A DNA stretch of 64,000 nt, from the NCBI GenBank assembly GCA_944388965.1, contig CALXKL010000003.1, positions 164,071-228,070 on the forward strand, written 5' to 3'. Shown one piece after another: positions 1 through 8,717 of the stretch. The stretch comes from an uncultured Spirochaetales bacterium (GTDB taxonomy: Bacteria > Spirochaetota > Spirochaetia > Sphaerochaetales > Sphaerochaetaceae). The translations under genes were made by a program, and so were the position numbers. The notes beneath the pieces are model-generated. The model was not told the DNA's origin and did no database searches. It worked only from the letters and a program-made list of their open reading frames with translations. The stretch's first letter is position 1; each line of letters starts with the position of its first letter.

Positions 1-35
1 TAATGTGAATACGTTGAGCCGGAGGTGAAATTAAT

Positions 36-1160
36 ATGTCTAAGCCAAAGAGTACGGCAAGACTCGTGATTACCAGCGTCGTAATATCATTCGTGGTCAT
101 CGCCGTCTTTGCACTTGTGTTCATCAACTTCATCGTCCCTGCCTATCAGGTGACTGAGGACCAGATCTATTCCGTCCTCATCAAGCTGTTCCCGATTCTG
201 ATAGGCCTTATCCTCATCCAGATCGGCGTCATGATCGCGAAGAGGAACGAGGACGAGTTCGCTGATCAGGTGGACAGGCTTCCTCCCAACGCATACACCA
301 AGCCCTTCGAGTCATCCCCCAAGGACGACCCGGCAAACATATCCATCGATGCCAGACAGACCCAGGAACAGGTTCCTCCCAGACCTGTCGCGGAAGGCCC
401 TGTACGGGAGATTGTCAAAGAGGTCCCCGTCGAGAAGGAGGTCATCAGGGAGGTCCCGGTCGAGAAGATCGTCGTCAAGGAAGTCCCGGTGGAGGTCATC
501 AGGGAGATCGAGAAGGAGGTCCCGGTCATCCACGAGGTGATCAAGGAGGTTCCCGTCCCCTCTTCGGATGCCTCTCCCGTCGAGATTGTGAAGGAAGTTC
601 CCGTGGAGGTGATCAAGGAGGTCATCAGGGAGGTCCCGGTCGAGAAGGTCGTCGAGAAGGAAGTCCCCGTGATCAAGGAGGTCATCAAGGAGGTTCCGAT
701 CGAGATCGTCAAGGAAGTCCCGGTGGAGGTTCCTGTCGAGAAGATCGTGGAGAAGATCGTCGAGAAGCCGGTCGAAGTCGAGAAGATTGTGGAGAAGCCC
801 GTAGCCTCAGGCGTTGCAGATGCGCCTGTCGAGACCAGGATGCTGGACTTCGACGAAGTGCTCGACCAGGAATGCAGAAGCGCGCGTGACGACTCATATG
901 ACATAACCCTGGCGCTGTTCAGGAAGAACGGAACCGTCGACGAGGACAGGCTGGAGAAGGCCTTCAGCGCAAATGCCTTCATCTTCGACAGAGGCGATGA
1001 CTACGCACTCATCTTCAGCTTCGCAAACGAGGACGAGGTCACATCCCTCATCCAGAACAGGCAGGCGGAGCTCGGAGACGTATCCTATTCCGTCGCCACC
1101 CAGAGCGGCGATGCGATTGATCCTGAAAGGCTCGTGAAGATGGCTGCGGCCGGCTTCTGA
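36..1160 (+). CDS. Membrane protein with VPVEK repeats and a degenerate GGDEF-like domain
   Basis: Seen: 374 residues. Two hydrophobic segments (about 9-34 and 45-68) are followed by a charged linker, then about 130 residues (124-255) of repeats built on KEVPVEK/IREVPVE, then a compact C-terminal domain (about 270-374). That domain has the pattern of a diguanylate-cyclase fold: DITLALF, then RGDDYALIF (319-327) where GGDEFALLL is expected, then VSYSVATQSGD where VTVSIGVA is expected. The GGDEF signature is lost, so cyclase activity is unlikely. A nucleotide-sensing or scaffold role at the inner membrane is inference. GGAGG (21-25) sets the ATG at 36. A hairpin terminator follows the gene. Confidence 0.7.
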   Translation: MSKPKSTARLVITSVVISFVVIAVFALVFINFIVPAYQVTEDQIYSVLIKLFPILIGLILIQIGVMIAKRNEDEFADQVDRLPPNAYTKPFESSPKDDPANISIDARQTQEQVPPRPVAEGPVREIVKEVPVEKEVIREVPVEKIVVKEVPVEVIREIEKEVPVIHEVIKEVPVPSSDASPVEIVKEVPVEVIKEVIREVPVEKVVEKEVPVIKEVIKEVPIEIVKEVPVEVPVEKIVEKIVEKPVEVEKIVEKPVASGVADAPVETRMLDFDEVLDQECRSARDDSYDITLALFRKNGTVDEDRLEKAFSANAFIFDRGDDYALIFSFANEDEVTSLIQNRQAELGDVSYSVATQSGDAIDPERLVKMAAAGF

Positions 1161-1184
1161 GACCTGTCGGCGACAACACATGAG

Positions 1185-1216
1185 GGACCGGACTTGAAAT
1201 CCGGTCCTTCTCTTAG
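1185..1216 (+). terminator. Rho-independent terminator after the VPVEK-repeat gene
   Basis: Perfect 8-bp stem GGACCGGA (1185-1192) / TCCGGTCC (1200-1207), 7-nt loop, followed by the T-rich tail TTCTCTT. Confidence 0.8.
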
Positions 1217-1226
1217 ACCCACCCTG

Positions 1227-1255
1227 TTGCAAGATTTTCGAAAATGGATTTTAAT
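1227..1255 (+). promoter_or_regulatory. Promoter of tRNA-Ala
   Basis: TTGCAA (1227-1232), 17-bp spacer, TTTAAT (1250-1255). The predicted start is about 7 bp before the mature 5' end of the tRNA. Confidence 0.6.
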
Positions 1256-1268
1256 ACAGCAAGTGTCT

Positions 1269-1341
1269 GGGGCCGTAGCTCATCTGGTAGAGCGTCAGGT
1301 TCGCAATCTGAAAGTGGCGAGTTCGAGTCTCGTCGGCTCCA
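1269..1341 (+). tRNA. tRNA-Ala, anticodon CGC
   Basis: A full cloverleaf can be folded by hand. The acceptor is GGGGCCG (1269-1275) with CGGCTCC (1334-1340), D-stem GCTC/GAGC, anticodon stem TCAGG/TCTGA with loop TTCGCAA, giving anticodon CGC (1302-1304). Base pair 3-70 is G-U (1271 with 1338), the classical identity element for alanyl-tRNA synthetase. Discriminator A1341; the 3' CCA is not encoded. Confidence 0.95.
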
Positions 1342-1351
1342 AGAGTACAGG

Positions 1352-1386
1352 AAGCATCTGCAAGTAGCAGGTGCTTTCTTCTTTTC
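1352..1386 (+). terminator. Terminator after tRNA-Ala
   Basis: 10-bp stem AAGCATCTGC (1352-1361) / GCAGGTGCTT (1367-1376), one G-T pair, 5-nt loop, then TCTTCTTTT. I see nothing convincing from here to proC (1387-1590); the reading frames in it lack ribosome sites and look random. Confidence 0.85.
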
Positions 1387-1601
1387 AACCTTGTGATCCG
1401 GGAAAACAGACTCATGCACAGAGTCGTTGGTACACCAAGTCGGCTGGAACTCATATCCTGTGTCAGCATGGCCGTGTTCATTGCAGCCATCGCCTCGACA
1501 GGACATCAACAGTTTCTCAGGACTTCATGGCTTATGCATCCGCCTCTTCATATTCTACAAAACACGCTAATCTGATATCCTTCTGCCCAACGGAGGAACA
1601 A

Positions 1602-2402
1602 GTGAAGACTGTTTCCATCATAGGATGCGGGAACATGGGCGGCGCAATCGCCTCCGCCCTCGCCCAGAGCGGTTCATGGTCCCTCACCCTCTACGACATA
1701 GACAAGGACAGGGCCTCAGCCCTGGGGCTTCCCGTCGCCGATCGAATCGAGGATGCCATCAAGGCTTCGGACATAGTCATACTGGCCATCAAGCCGCAGG
1801 TCATAGGCGAACTGTACGACACGATCAGCGAATACAACGAAAAGAGCTACATATCCATTCTTGCCGGTGTACCTCTCGAGGTGCTCGAGTACAAGATCGA
1901 CAGCGACAACATAGCCCGCTTCATGCCAAACATCGCAGCCAGGGCCAGGAAGGCCGTCACTGCCATCGCCTTCTGCGAAAGCGCAGATGAGGACTTCAGG
2001 GCGAGCGCCTTCGAGATCGCATCGTCCTTCGGAAGCGCGTTCATCCTCAGGGAATCGCTCTTCCCGGCATTCATCGGGCTGTCGGGATCGGGCATCGCCT
2101 ATGTGTTCCAGTTCATCCACGCCCTTGCGATGGGCGCCGTCGAACAGGGCATACCCTACCCCAGGGCGGTGGAGATCGCAGCCGACACGATGGAGAGTGC
2201 ATACGCGCTCGTCAAGGATACGGGAAGGAACCCCGTGGAGCTGGCCAGCATGGTATGCTCGGCTGCCGGCACCACGATAAAGGGAATGAACGCTCTTAGC
2301 GGAAACGGATTCGACAACGCCGTCGTGAAGGCGGTCGAGGCCGCGACGCACAGGAGCATAGAACTCGAGAAGACAGCATTGGAGAGAAAGGACAATGATT
2401 GA
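1602..2402 (+). CDS. proC: Pyrroline-5-carboxylate reductase
   Basis: Last step of proline synthesis: NAD(P)H-dependent reduction of 1-pyrroline-5-carboxylate, in the cytosol. Seen: 266 residues, the usual family length. The N-terminal Rossmann motif IIGCGNMGGAIASAL is right at the start, and the C-terminal helical domain carries LSGSGIAYVFQFIHAL. GTG at 1602 is chosen because CGGAGGAA (1591-1598) precedes it and the product then begins at the first beta-strand; the frame is open further upstream but that part is not protein-like. The stop overlaps the serS start (ATGATTGA), so the two are translationally coupled. proB and proA lie 6 kb away on the other strand. Confidence 0.93.
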   Translation: MKTVSIIGCGNMGGAIASALAQSGSWSLTLYDIDKDRASALGLPVADRIEDAIKASDIVILAIKPQVIGELYDTISEYNEKSYISILAGVPLEVLEYKIDSDNIARFMPNIAARARKAVTAIAFCESADEDFRASAFEIASSFGSAFILRESLFPAFIGLSGSGIAYVFQFIHALAMGAVEQGIPYPRAVEIAADTMESAYALVKDTGRNPVELASMVCSAAGTTIKGMNALSGNGFDNAVVKAVEAATHRSIELEKTALERKDND

Positions 2403-3675
2403 CATAAGAGAACTGAAAAGCCGCTATGATGAAATCAGGAAGAACATCAGCGACCGCTACATGAACGTCGACCTCGACAGGATCATCGCCGACCAGGACG
2501 CAAGAAGCGCCCTGCTCCAGGAGGTCGAGGCACTCAGGGCCAGGCGCAACGAGAACGCGGCGAAGATGAAGGGCAAGCTCGACGGAGAGACCAGACAGGC
2601 CCTGATCGCAGAGGGCAAGGCGCTCAAGGAGGAGCTTGCCGAGAAGGAGGCCCGGTTCAACGAAGTGGATGAGGCCTTCCAGGCAGAGGCCAGGACCATC
2701 CCCAACTACGCCCATCCGGATGCACCCGTCGGAAAGGAGGACAAGGACAGCCTTGCCATCCGCTTCCACCTCGAGCCGAAGAGGTTCCCCTTCAAGCCCA
2801 AGGACCATGTACAGCTTGGAGAGGAGCTGGATGTGCTCGACTTCGACAGCGGAGCCAAGGTCGCAGGACAGAAGTTCTACTACATCAAGAACCAGCTCGT
2901 AATCCTTCAGATGGCCCTCGAGCGCTACGCCATGGACATCGTGGTCAAACACGGCTTCACTCCGTTCATAACCCCCGACATAGCCAAGGAGGAGATCCTC
3001 CAGGGAATCGGGTTCAATCCCCGTGGAGAGGAATCCAACATCTACACTCTCGAAGGAACGGGCACCTGCCTTGTCGGAACCGCCGAGATAACCCTCGGTG
3101 GCTACTATCAGAACACCATTCTCGACAAGGCTGACCTGCCGATCAGGATGACTGGACTGTCGCACTGCTTCAGACGCGAGGCGGGCGGAGCCGGCCAGTA
3201 TTCCAAAGGCCTTTACCGCGTGCACCAGTTCAGCAAGCTCGAGATGTTCATCTACTGTCTGCCCGAGGACAGCGACAGGTATCACCAGGAGATTCTCTCG
3301 ATCGAGGAGGAGATCTTCAGCGGACTCGGACTGGCCTACCGTGTCGTCGACACCGCGACCGGTGACCTTGGAGCCCCTGCCTACCGCAAGTTCGACATCG
3401 AGGCATGGATGCCCGGACGTGGGGAAGACGGCGAGTACGGGGAAGTGACCAGCACGAGCAACTGCACGGACTACCAGGCACGCAGCCTCAACATCCGCTA
3501 CAGGGACGACGACGGCAAGCTCCGCTTCGTCCACATGCTCAACGGCACGGCCGTCGCGCTTTCCAGGGCGATTGTCGCCATCATGGAGAACTACCAGAAC
3601 GAGGATGGCACGATAAGCGTACCGGAGGTCCTCAGGCCCTATACGGGATTCGACCTCATCTCGAAGAGGAGATAG
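2395..3675 (+). CDS. serS: Seryl-tRNA synthetase
   Basis: Charges tRNA-Ser with serine. Seen: 426 residues, typical. The N-terminal long antiparallel coiled coil (about 25-100) that binds the tRNA variable arm is followed by the class II catalytic core. Motif 2 is visible as CFRREAGGAG and motif 3 as LNGTAVALSRAIVAI. The serine-site segment TSTSNCTDYQARSLNIRY precedes motif 3. Overlaps proC by 8 nt and is followed 4 nt later by pncB, indicating one transcript. Confidence 0.96.
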   Translation: MIDIRELKSRYDEIRKNISDRYMNVDLDRIIADQDARSALLQEVEALRARRNENAAKMKGKLDGETRQALIAEGKALKEELAEKEARFNEVDEAFQAEARTIPNYAHPDAPVGKEDKDSLAIRFHLEPKRFPFKPKDHVQLGEELDVLDFDSGAKVAGQKFYYIKNQLVILQMALERYAMDIVVKHGFTPFITPDIAKEEILQGIGFNPRGEESNIYTLEGTGTCLVGTAEITLGGYYQNTILDKADLPIRMTGLSHCFRREAGGAGQYSKGLYRVHQFSKLEMFIYCLPEDSDRYHQEILSIEEEIFSGLGLAYRVVDTATGDLGAPAYRKFDIEAWMPGRGEDGEYGEVTSTSNCTDYQARSLNIRYRDDDGKLRFVHMLNGTAVALSRAIVAIMENYQNEDGTISVPEVLRPYTGFDLISKRR

Positions 3676-3679
3676 CAGC

Positions 3680-5116
3680 ATGACTTCAGCACTGGTCACC
3701 GACTTCTACGAGCTGACGATGATGCAGGGATACTTCCTGAAGGACCACAACCCGCGCGTCGTCTTCGACATGTTCTACCGCACGAATCCGTTCAGCGGAG
3801 GATACACCGTGTTCACCGGACTGGAGGAGGTGATCGACGCTCTGGAGGACTTCCGCTTCTCCAGCGACGACATCGAGTACCTCAGGAGCCTGAAGTTCTT
3901 CGATCCGTCGTTCCTGGACTTTCTTGCACACTACCGCTTCAGCGGAGATGTCTATGCATTCGATGAAGGAACGCCCGCCTTCCCCGGCGAGCCTCTCGTG
4001 AGAATCGAGTCGTCTCTAATCGACTGCCAGCTTGTGGAGGCCTTCGTGCTCAATACGCTGAACTTCCAGACGCTGATCGCCACCAAGGCCAACAGGATGG
4101 TATACGCCACAAGGGGCAAGGGTGCGATCATGGAGTTCGGCCTCAGACGCGCCCAGGGCGAGAACGGAGCCCATGCGGCAAGCCGTGCCGCCTACATCGG
4201 CGGGACGAAGGTGACCAGCAACACATATGCCGGAAAGAAGTACGGCATTCCGGTATCCGGCACCATGGCACATTCCTGGATCATGAGCTTCAACAGCGAG
4301 GAGGAGGCGTTCAGGCAGTACGCTTCCATCTACCCCGACAACGCGGTCCTGCTCATCGACACCTACGACACACTGGGCAGCGGAATCGAGGCGGCGATAA
4401 AGATAGGTCTCGAGCAGAAGGCCAAGGGCAAGAGGATCGGTGTCAGAATCGATTCCGGCGACCTGAACTACCTGCCACGTGTCATCCGCGATCGCCTGGA
4501 CAAGGCGGGCCTCACCGATGCGACCATCTGCGTGTCCAACGACCTGACAGAGGAGATCATCCAGACGCTCGTAGCCGATGGAGTGCCCATAGACAGCTGG
4601 GGAATCGGAACGCATCTGGTCACAGGAGGCACCCAGAGCTCGCTAAACGGTGTATACAAGCTCGCAGCCAAGCAGGAGAACGGAGTCTTCGAACCCACGC
4701 TGAAGGTCTCGAACAGCTTCGAGAAGACCACCAACCCCGGCATCAAGCAGGTCTACCGCTTCTACGACGAGAACGACAACGCGCTTGCCGACCTGATCAC
4801 CCTTGACGATGAAGAGGTCAGGGACGACGTGAACCACACATTCTTTCACCCCTTCTCGATGGGAGACTTCTTCGTCATGCGCAAGGGCTCGTACAAGTAC
4901 TCCCGTCCCCTCCTCTCCCAGAAGATGAAGGACGGAAGGAGAATAAGTGAAAAGCGTGAGCTGCACGAGATCCAGGCCTACGCCGCCAGCAGTCTCGAGC
5001 ATCTCCACAAGAGCTACAAGAGACAGATCAATCCCCATATCTACAAGGTCTCCCTGTCAAGAAGGCTCAGGGACCTGAAGATGGACCTGATCCTCAAGGT
5101 CCGCGGCGCCGTGTGA
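3680..5116 (+). CDS. pncB: Nicotinate phosphoribosyltransferase
   Basis: Salvage step to NAD: nicotinate + PRPP + ATP give nicotinate mononucleotide. Seen: 478 residues. The N-terminus TDFYELTMMQGYF is the family signature. The active-site histidine lies in GTMAHSWIMSF, and the PRPP/phosphate-binding barrel continues with GVRIDSGDL and SWGIGTHLVTGG. The length fits the longer bacterial subgroup. Third gene of the proC-serS-pncB group with only 4 nt between it and serS. Confidence 0.93.
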   Translation: MTSALVTDFYELTMMQGYFLKDHNPRVVFDMFYRTNPFSGGYTVFTGLEEVIDALEDFRFSSDDIEYLRSLKFFDPSFLDFLAHYRFSGDVYAFDEGTPAFPGEPLVRIESSLIDCQLVEAFVLNTLNFQTLIATKANRMVYATRGKGAIMEFGLRRAQGENGAHAASRAAYIGGTKVTSNTYAGKKYGIPVSGTMAHSWIMSFNSEEEAFRQYASIYPDNAVLLIDTYDTLGSGIEAAIKIGLEQKAKGKRIGVRIDSGDLNYLPRVIRDRLDKAGLTDATICVSNDLTEEIIQTLVADGVPIDSWGIGTHLVTGGTQSSLNGVYKLAAKQENGVFEPTLKVSNSFEKTTNPGIKQVYRFYDENDNALADLITLDDEEVRDDVNHTFFHPFSMGDFFVMRKGSYKYSRPLLSQKMKDGRRISEKRELHEIQAYAASSLEHLHKSYKRQINPHIYKVSLSRRLRDLKMDLILKVRGAV

Positions 5117-5123
5117 CACGTCG

Positions 5124-5975
5124 ATGACAATCCGCACATCAACACTCGAAGGCATCCCGGAAAGCGTTCTTCTCGACTGTTTCCTGGATGCCTTCAGTGA
5201 TTACGAGGTTGACATCACGATGGATGAAGAACGCTTTCACCGTCATCTTGTCCGCAACGGCTACGACCCCACGATCTCGCTTGGGGCCTTCGATGGCGGA
5301 CGTCTCGTCGGCTTCGCCCTCTTCGGCAGGAGAATGCATGCCGGCAGGGATACAGCATACGACCTCGGTACAGGGGTCAGGCCTGAAGCGCGCCGGTGCG
5401 GCATCGCATCCCTGCTGTTCGATATGGCGGAGGAAACAGCCCGCTCGACTTCACTCGAGGTCATGCTGCTGGAAGTCATACGGACAAACGTCAAGGCTCT
5501 GGAGCTATACAGGGCTAAGGGATTCACGATCTCCCGCGGCTTGTCATGCTACGCAATGGAGGATGACCTTCCTCACCATGAAATGCCGGATGGAATCACA
5601 TGCACCTGCTCACAGGCACGTCTGGAGCTGTACGACAGGTTCACCGACACTCTCCACAGCTGGCAGAACAGCCGGCAGTCGATCGCCTCGTCAAGGGACG
5701 ATTTCCTTTCCTTCACTGCTTGCGACCCGGATGGAATCGTCGTCGCACATGGCATCCTGTGCCCATCCACAGGGGAGGTCCCTACACTTGCCGTCGAGGC
5801 TGAATCGAGAGGAAGAGGAACGGCCTCGGCACTCATGTGCGCAATGGCGAAGCGTAGCGAGAGCGGGCGGCTCAGAGTGCTGAACGTCGAGGACGGCTCT
5901 TCGATGCAGTTTTTTCTGGACAGCATCGGCTTCAAGGTATTCGTCAGACAGTACGAGATGTCCAGGCTCCTATAG
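5124..5975 (+). CDS. Tandem GNAT-family N-acetyltransferase
   Basis: Seen: 283 residues with two acetyl-CoA-binding GNAT folds. The first (about 1-145) has VRPEARRCGIASLLFDMA followed by LYRAKGF. The second (about 160-283) has VEAESRGRGTASALMCAMA and ends FFLDSIGFKVF. The first repeat keeps R-R-x-G-I-A and the second R-G-R-G-T-A, so both could bind acetyl-CoA. The substrate cannot be read from sequence. It starts 7 nt after pncB, so is probably the last gene of that operon, and overlaps the convergent amidase gene by 6 nt. Confidence 0.8.
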   Translation: MTIRTSTLEGIPESVLLDCFLDAFSDYEVDITMDEERFHRHLVRNGYDPTISLGAFDGGRLVGFALFGRRMHAGRDTAYDLGTGVRPEARRCGIASLLFDMAEETARSTSLEVMLLEVIRTNVKALELYRAKGFTISRGLSCYAMEDDLPHHEMPDGITCTCSQARLELYDRFTDTLHSWQNSRQSIASSRDDFLSFTACDPDGIVVAHGILCPSTGEVPTLAVEAESRGRGTASALMCAMAKRSESGRLRVLNVEDGSSMQFFLDSIGFKVFVRQYEMSRLL

Positions 5976-6683
5976 GTCTTCGAGTGCATCGGCGATGGCG
6001 GATGCAAGAGTCCTCTGGAAACCGTCGTCAGCCATGCGCCTCGCCTCGCCTGCATTCGAGATGAACCCCACCTCGACCAGTACCGAAGGCATCCATGTGG
6101 CATTCAGGACCCAGAACTCCTCGCTCTTGACACCTCTCATGTTCACATCGGGGAAGGCCGAGGCAAAGGCGGAACAGATGTTTTCTGCAAGCTGTGCACT
6201 GACCTTCATCTCGTATGAATTGAGCTGCGTGTTGGTGTAGCTGGAGTACTTCAGCGCAAGCCTGTCGCTGGTGGCTTCGGAGAGCATGGCGATACGCCTG
6301 TCCGCCTTTCTGGTATAGACCTCGAATCCGGAGGCGGACGGACTGGAAGCGGAATTGATGTGTATCGAGATGAAGACGGGATAGCCTGATACGTCGAAAT
6401 CGGCACCGTTGGCGATGTCGCAACGCTCCTGCAGTTCAAGGAACGTATCGTCCTCACGTGTCAGCATGGCATCGATGCCACGCTTCTCCAGTTCCTGTTC
6501 AAGCGCAAGCGAGATGGACAGTGTGAGGTCCTTCTCCACGAGCGAGTTGGCCATCGCGCCGGGATCGCTGCCTCCATGTCCTGCATCTATGACAACAAGC
6601 GACACGTCTCCCGAATAGGGATTGGCGGCAAGCGTGGACAGCGATGCGACCAGGATGCATAGGAAGACGAGCAAGCGCTTCAT
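5970..6683 (-). CDS. Exported N-acetylmuramoyl-L-alanine amidase (Amidase_3)
   Basis: Cuts the lactyl-amide bond between muramic acid and the peptide stem in the cell wall. Seen: 237 residues with a signal peptide (1-20, ending STLAA). The zinc-amidase core has DAGHGGSDPGA (His36), VEKDLTL (Glu50) and ISIHIN (His108) as metal ligands, and the C-terminal VLVEVGFISN carries the catalytic glutamate. There is no peptidoglycan-binding or AMIN domain. Its ATG overlaps the stop of the upstream glycosyltransferase-like gene, so it ends the proB-GT-amidase transcription unit. Confidence 0.9.
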   Translation of the reverse strand: MKRLLVFLCILVASLSTLAANPYSGDVSLVVIDAGHGGSDPGAMANSLVEKDLTLSISLALEQELEKRGIDAMLTREDDTFLELQERCDIANGADFDVSGYPVFISIHINSASSPSASGFEVYTRKADRRIAMLSEATSDRLALKYSSYTNTQLNSYEMKVSAQLAENICSAFASAFPDVNMRGVKSEEFWVLNATWMPSVLVEVGFISNAGEARRMADDGFQRTLASAIADALEDL

Positions 6684-7606
6684 CAGCCCTCCTCAGGCAT
6701 CTTCCACTCCTTGACAAGGGTGAAGAAGTCGGTCTTCTGGAGTATGATCTGCTTCGTCTTCACCTCGTTCTTCAGGAGGTCCTTGTCGACATACGGCTTC
6801 CACTTCTCCACGAGGTTCTTGCCGGCGATCCGGTGTATCGAAAGCGCCTTGGTATAAGCCCTGTTCATGCCATCGCACTTCGAGCGGTCCTCGACGATCG
6901 AGTGCTTTGCGATGAAGCGCAATGCGAAGTCGCTGCAGGTGTATATCGGGAAGCCGTACAGGTTGCATCTCACGCCGAAGTCGAGCATCTGGTAGAATTC
7001 GCCCATGATCTGCTCGTCATAGCCCCTCAGGCGCTGGAACAGAGCCCTGTCATACAGCCCGAGGCCCATCACGGGATACAGGTTGTCGGTCAGTCTGCCG
7101 GGCTCTATGGAGGGCATGAACGAAAGAGGATCGATCTCCCGCCCTCTGATGTAGGGAGCCCTGACAGTGGGCATCACCTCCATGTCCTGGTTGAGCATCA
7201 CCGGAGTGATCATGGCAGGATGATGACGGTCGGCCATCAGCGAGATCAAGGCAGCGCCGTCGAAGCCCAGCACCTGGATGTCGCTGCGCACCACGAGGAA
7301 ATACGTGGCATAGCACTCATGGGCGAAGGCGTTGATCATCTCGCCCATCGTCACAAGGGAACTGAAGCAGACGAAGGTGACATCGGGATACTGCGTCCCC
7401 AGATCGCCCTGCTCGAACGTATCCTCGAGCGTCATGACATGCAGAGTGCAGTTCATGTTGCCGATGAACCAGTCCAGAGTCTGCCTGAGCGTATCGATGC
7501 TGGCGACGTCGATGATTCCTATAGACAGCTGCTGCTGTCTGTAAAGGGAGGATATGCGCATGCCGACATCCTGTCTGCGCTGTATCGTCTTATAATGAGC
7601 ACTCAT
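6683..7606 (-). CDS. Glycosyltransferase-like (GT-A/GT2-type) protein
   Basis: Seen: 307 residues, no signal peptide or membrane span. The pattern resembles family-2 glycosyltransferases: an N-terminal alpha/beta portion (SIGIIDVASIDTLRQTLDW), then TYFLVVRSDIQVLGFDG in the place of the DXD region, then LRGYDEQIMGEF with DFGVRCNLYGFPIYT, matching the usual GFDE...D-x-x-L...G pattern. The metal-binding aspartates are not canonical, so the call is cautious. It overlaps proB by 17 nt and the amidase by 1 nt. A role in envelope glycan synthesis is inferred only from the neighbouring amidase. Confidence 0.55.
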   Translation of the reverse strand: MSAHYKTIQRRQDVGMRISSLYRQQQLSIGIIDVASIDTLRQTLDWFIGNMNCTLHVMTLEDTFEQGDLGTQYPDVTFVCFSSLVTMGEMINAFAHECYATYFLVVRSDIQVLGFDGAALISLMADRHHPAMITPVMLNQDMEVMPTVRAPYIRGREIDPLSFMPSIEPGRLTDNLYPVMGLGLYDRALFQRLRGYDEQIMGEFYQMLDFGVRCNLYGFPIYTCSDFALRFIAKHSIVEDRSKCDGMNRAYTKALSIHRIAGKNLVEKWKPYVDKDLLKNEVKTKQIILQKTDFFTLVKEWKMPEEG

Positions 7607-8717
7607 CCTTCACCACCACGAGATCCTCCGGACGGAAGATACAATCCTTATGCCCTTTTCCGAGCACACTGTCAATCTCATCCGAACGGCGTCCCATCAT
7701 GAGACTGATCTGAGTGCTGTCGAAGCTGGTCACGGCCTTTCCGAACAGCTCGCCGTTCTGGCGCCTCACCTGGACGACGTCACCGGACTCGAACACGCCG
7801 GAGACGCCGACCACACCCGAAAACAGCAGACTGCGGTGTCTCTCCAGAGCCTGGGCGGCACCGTCGTCCACGACGATCGATCCGCTGTGGCTATTGTTGA
7901 TGATCCACCTTTGGCGCTGGGTCAGTCTTATGCTCGGGTGTATGTACGTACCCTCGTCCTCACCCTTCAGGATGGACACGAGCACTTCTTCATGATAGCC
8001 GGAGGCGATGACCGTGGCGCAGTCCGCCATCGCGGCGATCCTGGCCGCCATCAGCTTGGTCTTCATGCCTCCGGTGGAGAACGTCGAGCCTGCCCCCTTG
8101 GCGAAGCCGACGATCTCGTCGGTGACGGTATCGACCTCGTGCAGCAGCACGGCATCCGGGTCCTTCTTCGGGTTTCCCGTATACAGGCCGTCGATGTCGG
8201 TGAGCAGGATCAGCAGCTGCGCGTCTATCTTGGATGCGACCATGGCGCTCATGCGGTCGTTGTCACCGAAGGCGGTTCCGATCTCGGCGATCGAGACCAC
8301 GTCGTTCTCGTTGAATATCGGCACGACGCCCATGGACAGCAGCATCGAGACGCTGGAGCGCAGATTGTTGTACGTCTTCCTGTTGTTCAGGTCATTGCGC
8401 GTGAGCAGCACCTGGGCGGCGATGATGCCGAACTCTCTGAAGGCCTCCCTGTAATGGTACATCAGCACCGGCTGTCCTATCGCCGCACATGCCTGGCGCA
8501 TGGTGACGTACACGACCTTGTTGCGGTGGCCGAGCTCCTTCGCGCCGAGTCCGACGGCGCCGCTGGAGACCAGGATGACCTGGTAGCCCATGTTCCTCAG
8601 CTCAGCTATCTGGCGGCAGATGGAGCGAACGCGCTCTTCATCTATGCCCTGTTCGCTCGAAAGCAGATTGGTGCCGACCTTGATCACGATTCTCCTGACG
8701 TTTGACAGATCCCTCAT
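7590..8717 (-). CDS. proB: Glutamate 5-kinase
   Basis: First step of proline synthesis: ATP-dependent phosphorylation of glutamate. Seen: 375 residues. The N-terminal amino-acid-kinase domain has VIKVGTNLL, LVSSGAVGLG, and the nucleotide segment GTAFGDNDRMSAMVA with FSTGGMKTK. The C-terminal approximately 95 residues form the PUA domain usual for the long ProB form. The start overlaps the proA stop by 4 nt (ATGA), showing proA-proB coupling in that order. Feedback inhibition by proline is known for the family. Confidence 0.95.
   Translation of the reverse strand: MRDLSNVRRIVIKVGTNLLSSEQGIDEERVRSICRQIAELRNMGYQVILVSSGAVGLGAKELGHRNKVVYVTMRQACAAIGQPVLMYHYREAFREFGIIAAQVLLTRNDLNNRKTYNNLRSSVSMLLSMGVVPIFNENDVVSIAEIGTAFGDNDRMSAMVASKIDAQLLILLTDIDGLYTGNPKKDPDAVLLHEVDTVTDEIVGFAKGAGSTFSTGGMKTKLMAARIAAMADCATVIASGYHEEVLVSILKGEDEGTYIHPSIRLTQRQRWIINNSHSGSIVVDDGAAQALERHRSLLFSGVVGVSGVFESGDVVQVRRQNGELFGKAVTSFDSTQISLMMGRRSDEIDSVLGKGHKDCIFRPEDLVVVKDECSL

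Noticed and set aside
420..790. Regularly spaced similar DNA blocks resembling a CRISPR or satellite array
   Set aside because: The periodicity comes from codons of a protein repeat; spacers are not unique and the frame stays open throughout.
266..982. 238-codon open frame on the minus strand
   Set aside because: Antisense to the VPVEK repeats; low-complexity Ser/Thr product, no ribosome site.
1251..1490. 79-codon minus-strand frame with GADETRTR
   Set aside because: It runs across tRNA-Ala; this peptide is a well-known false product of antisense tRNA sequence.
6644..7702. 352-codon plus-strand frame
   Set aside because: Antisense to the glycosyltransferase-like gene and amidase start; His/Val/Leu-rich shadow typical of high-GC DNA.
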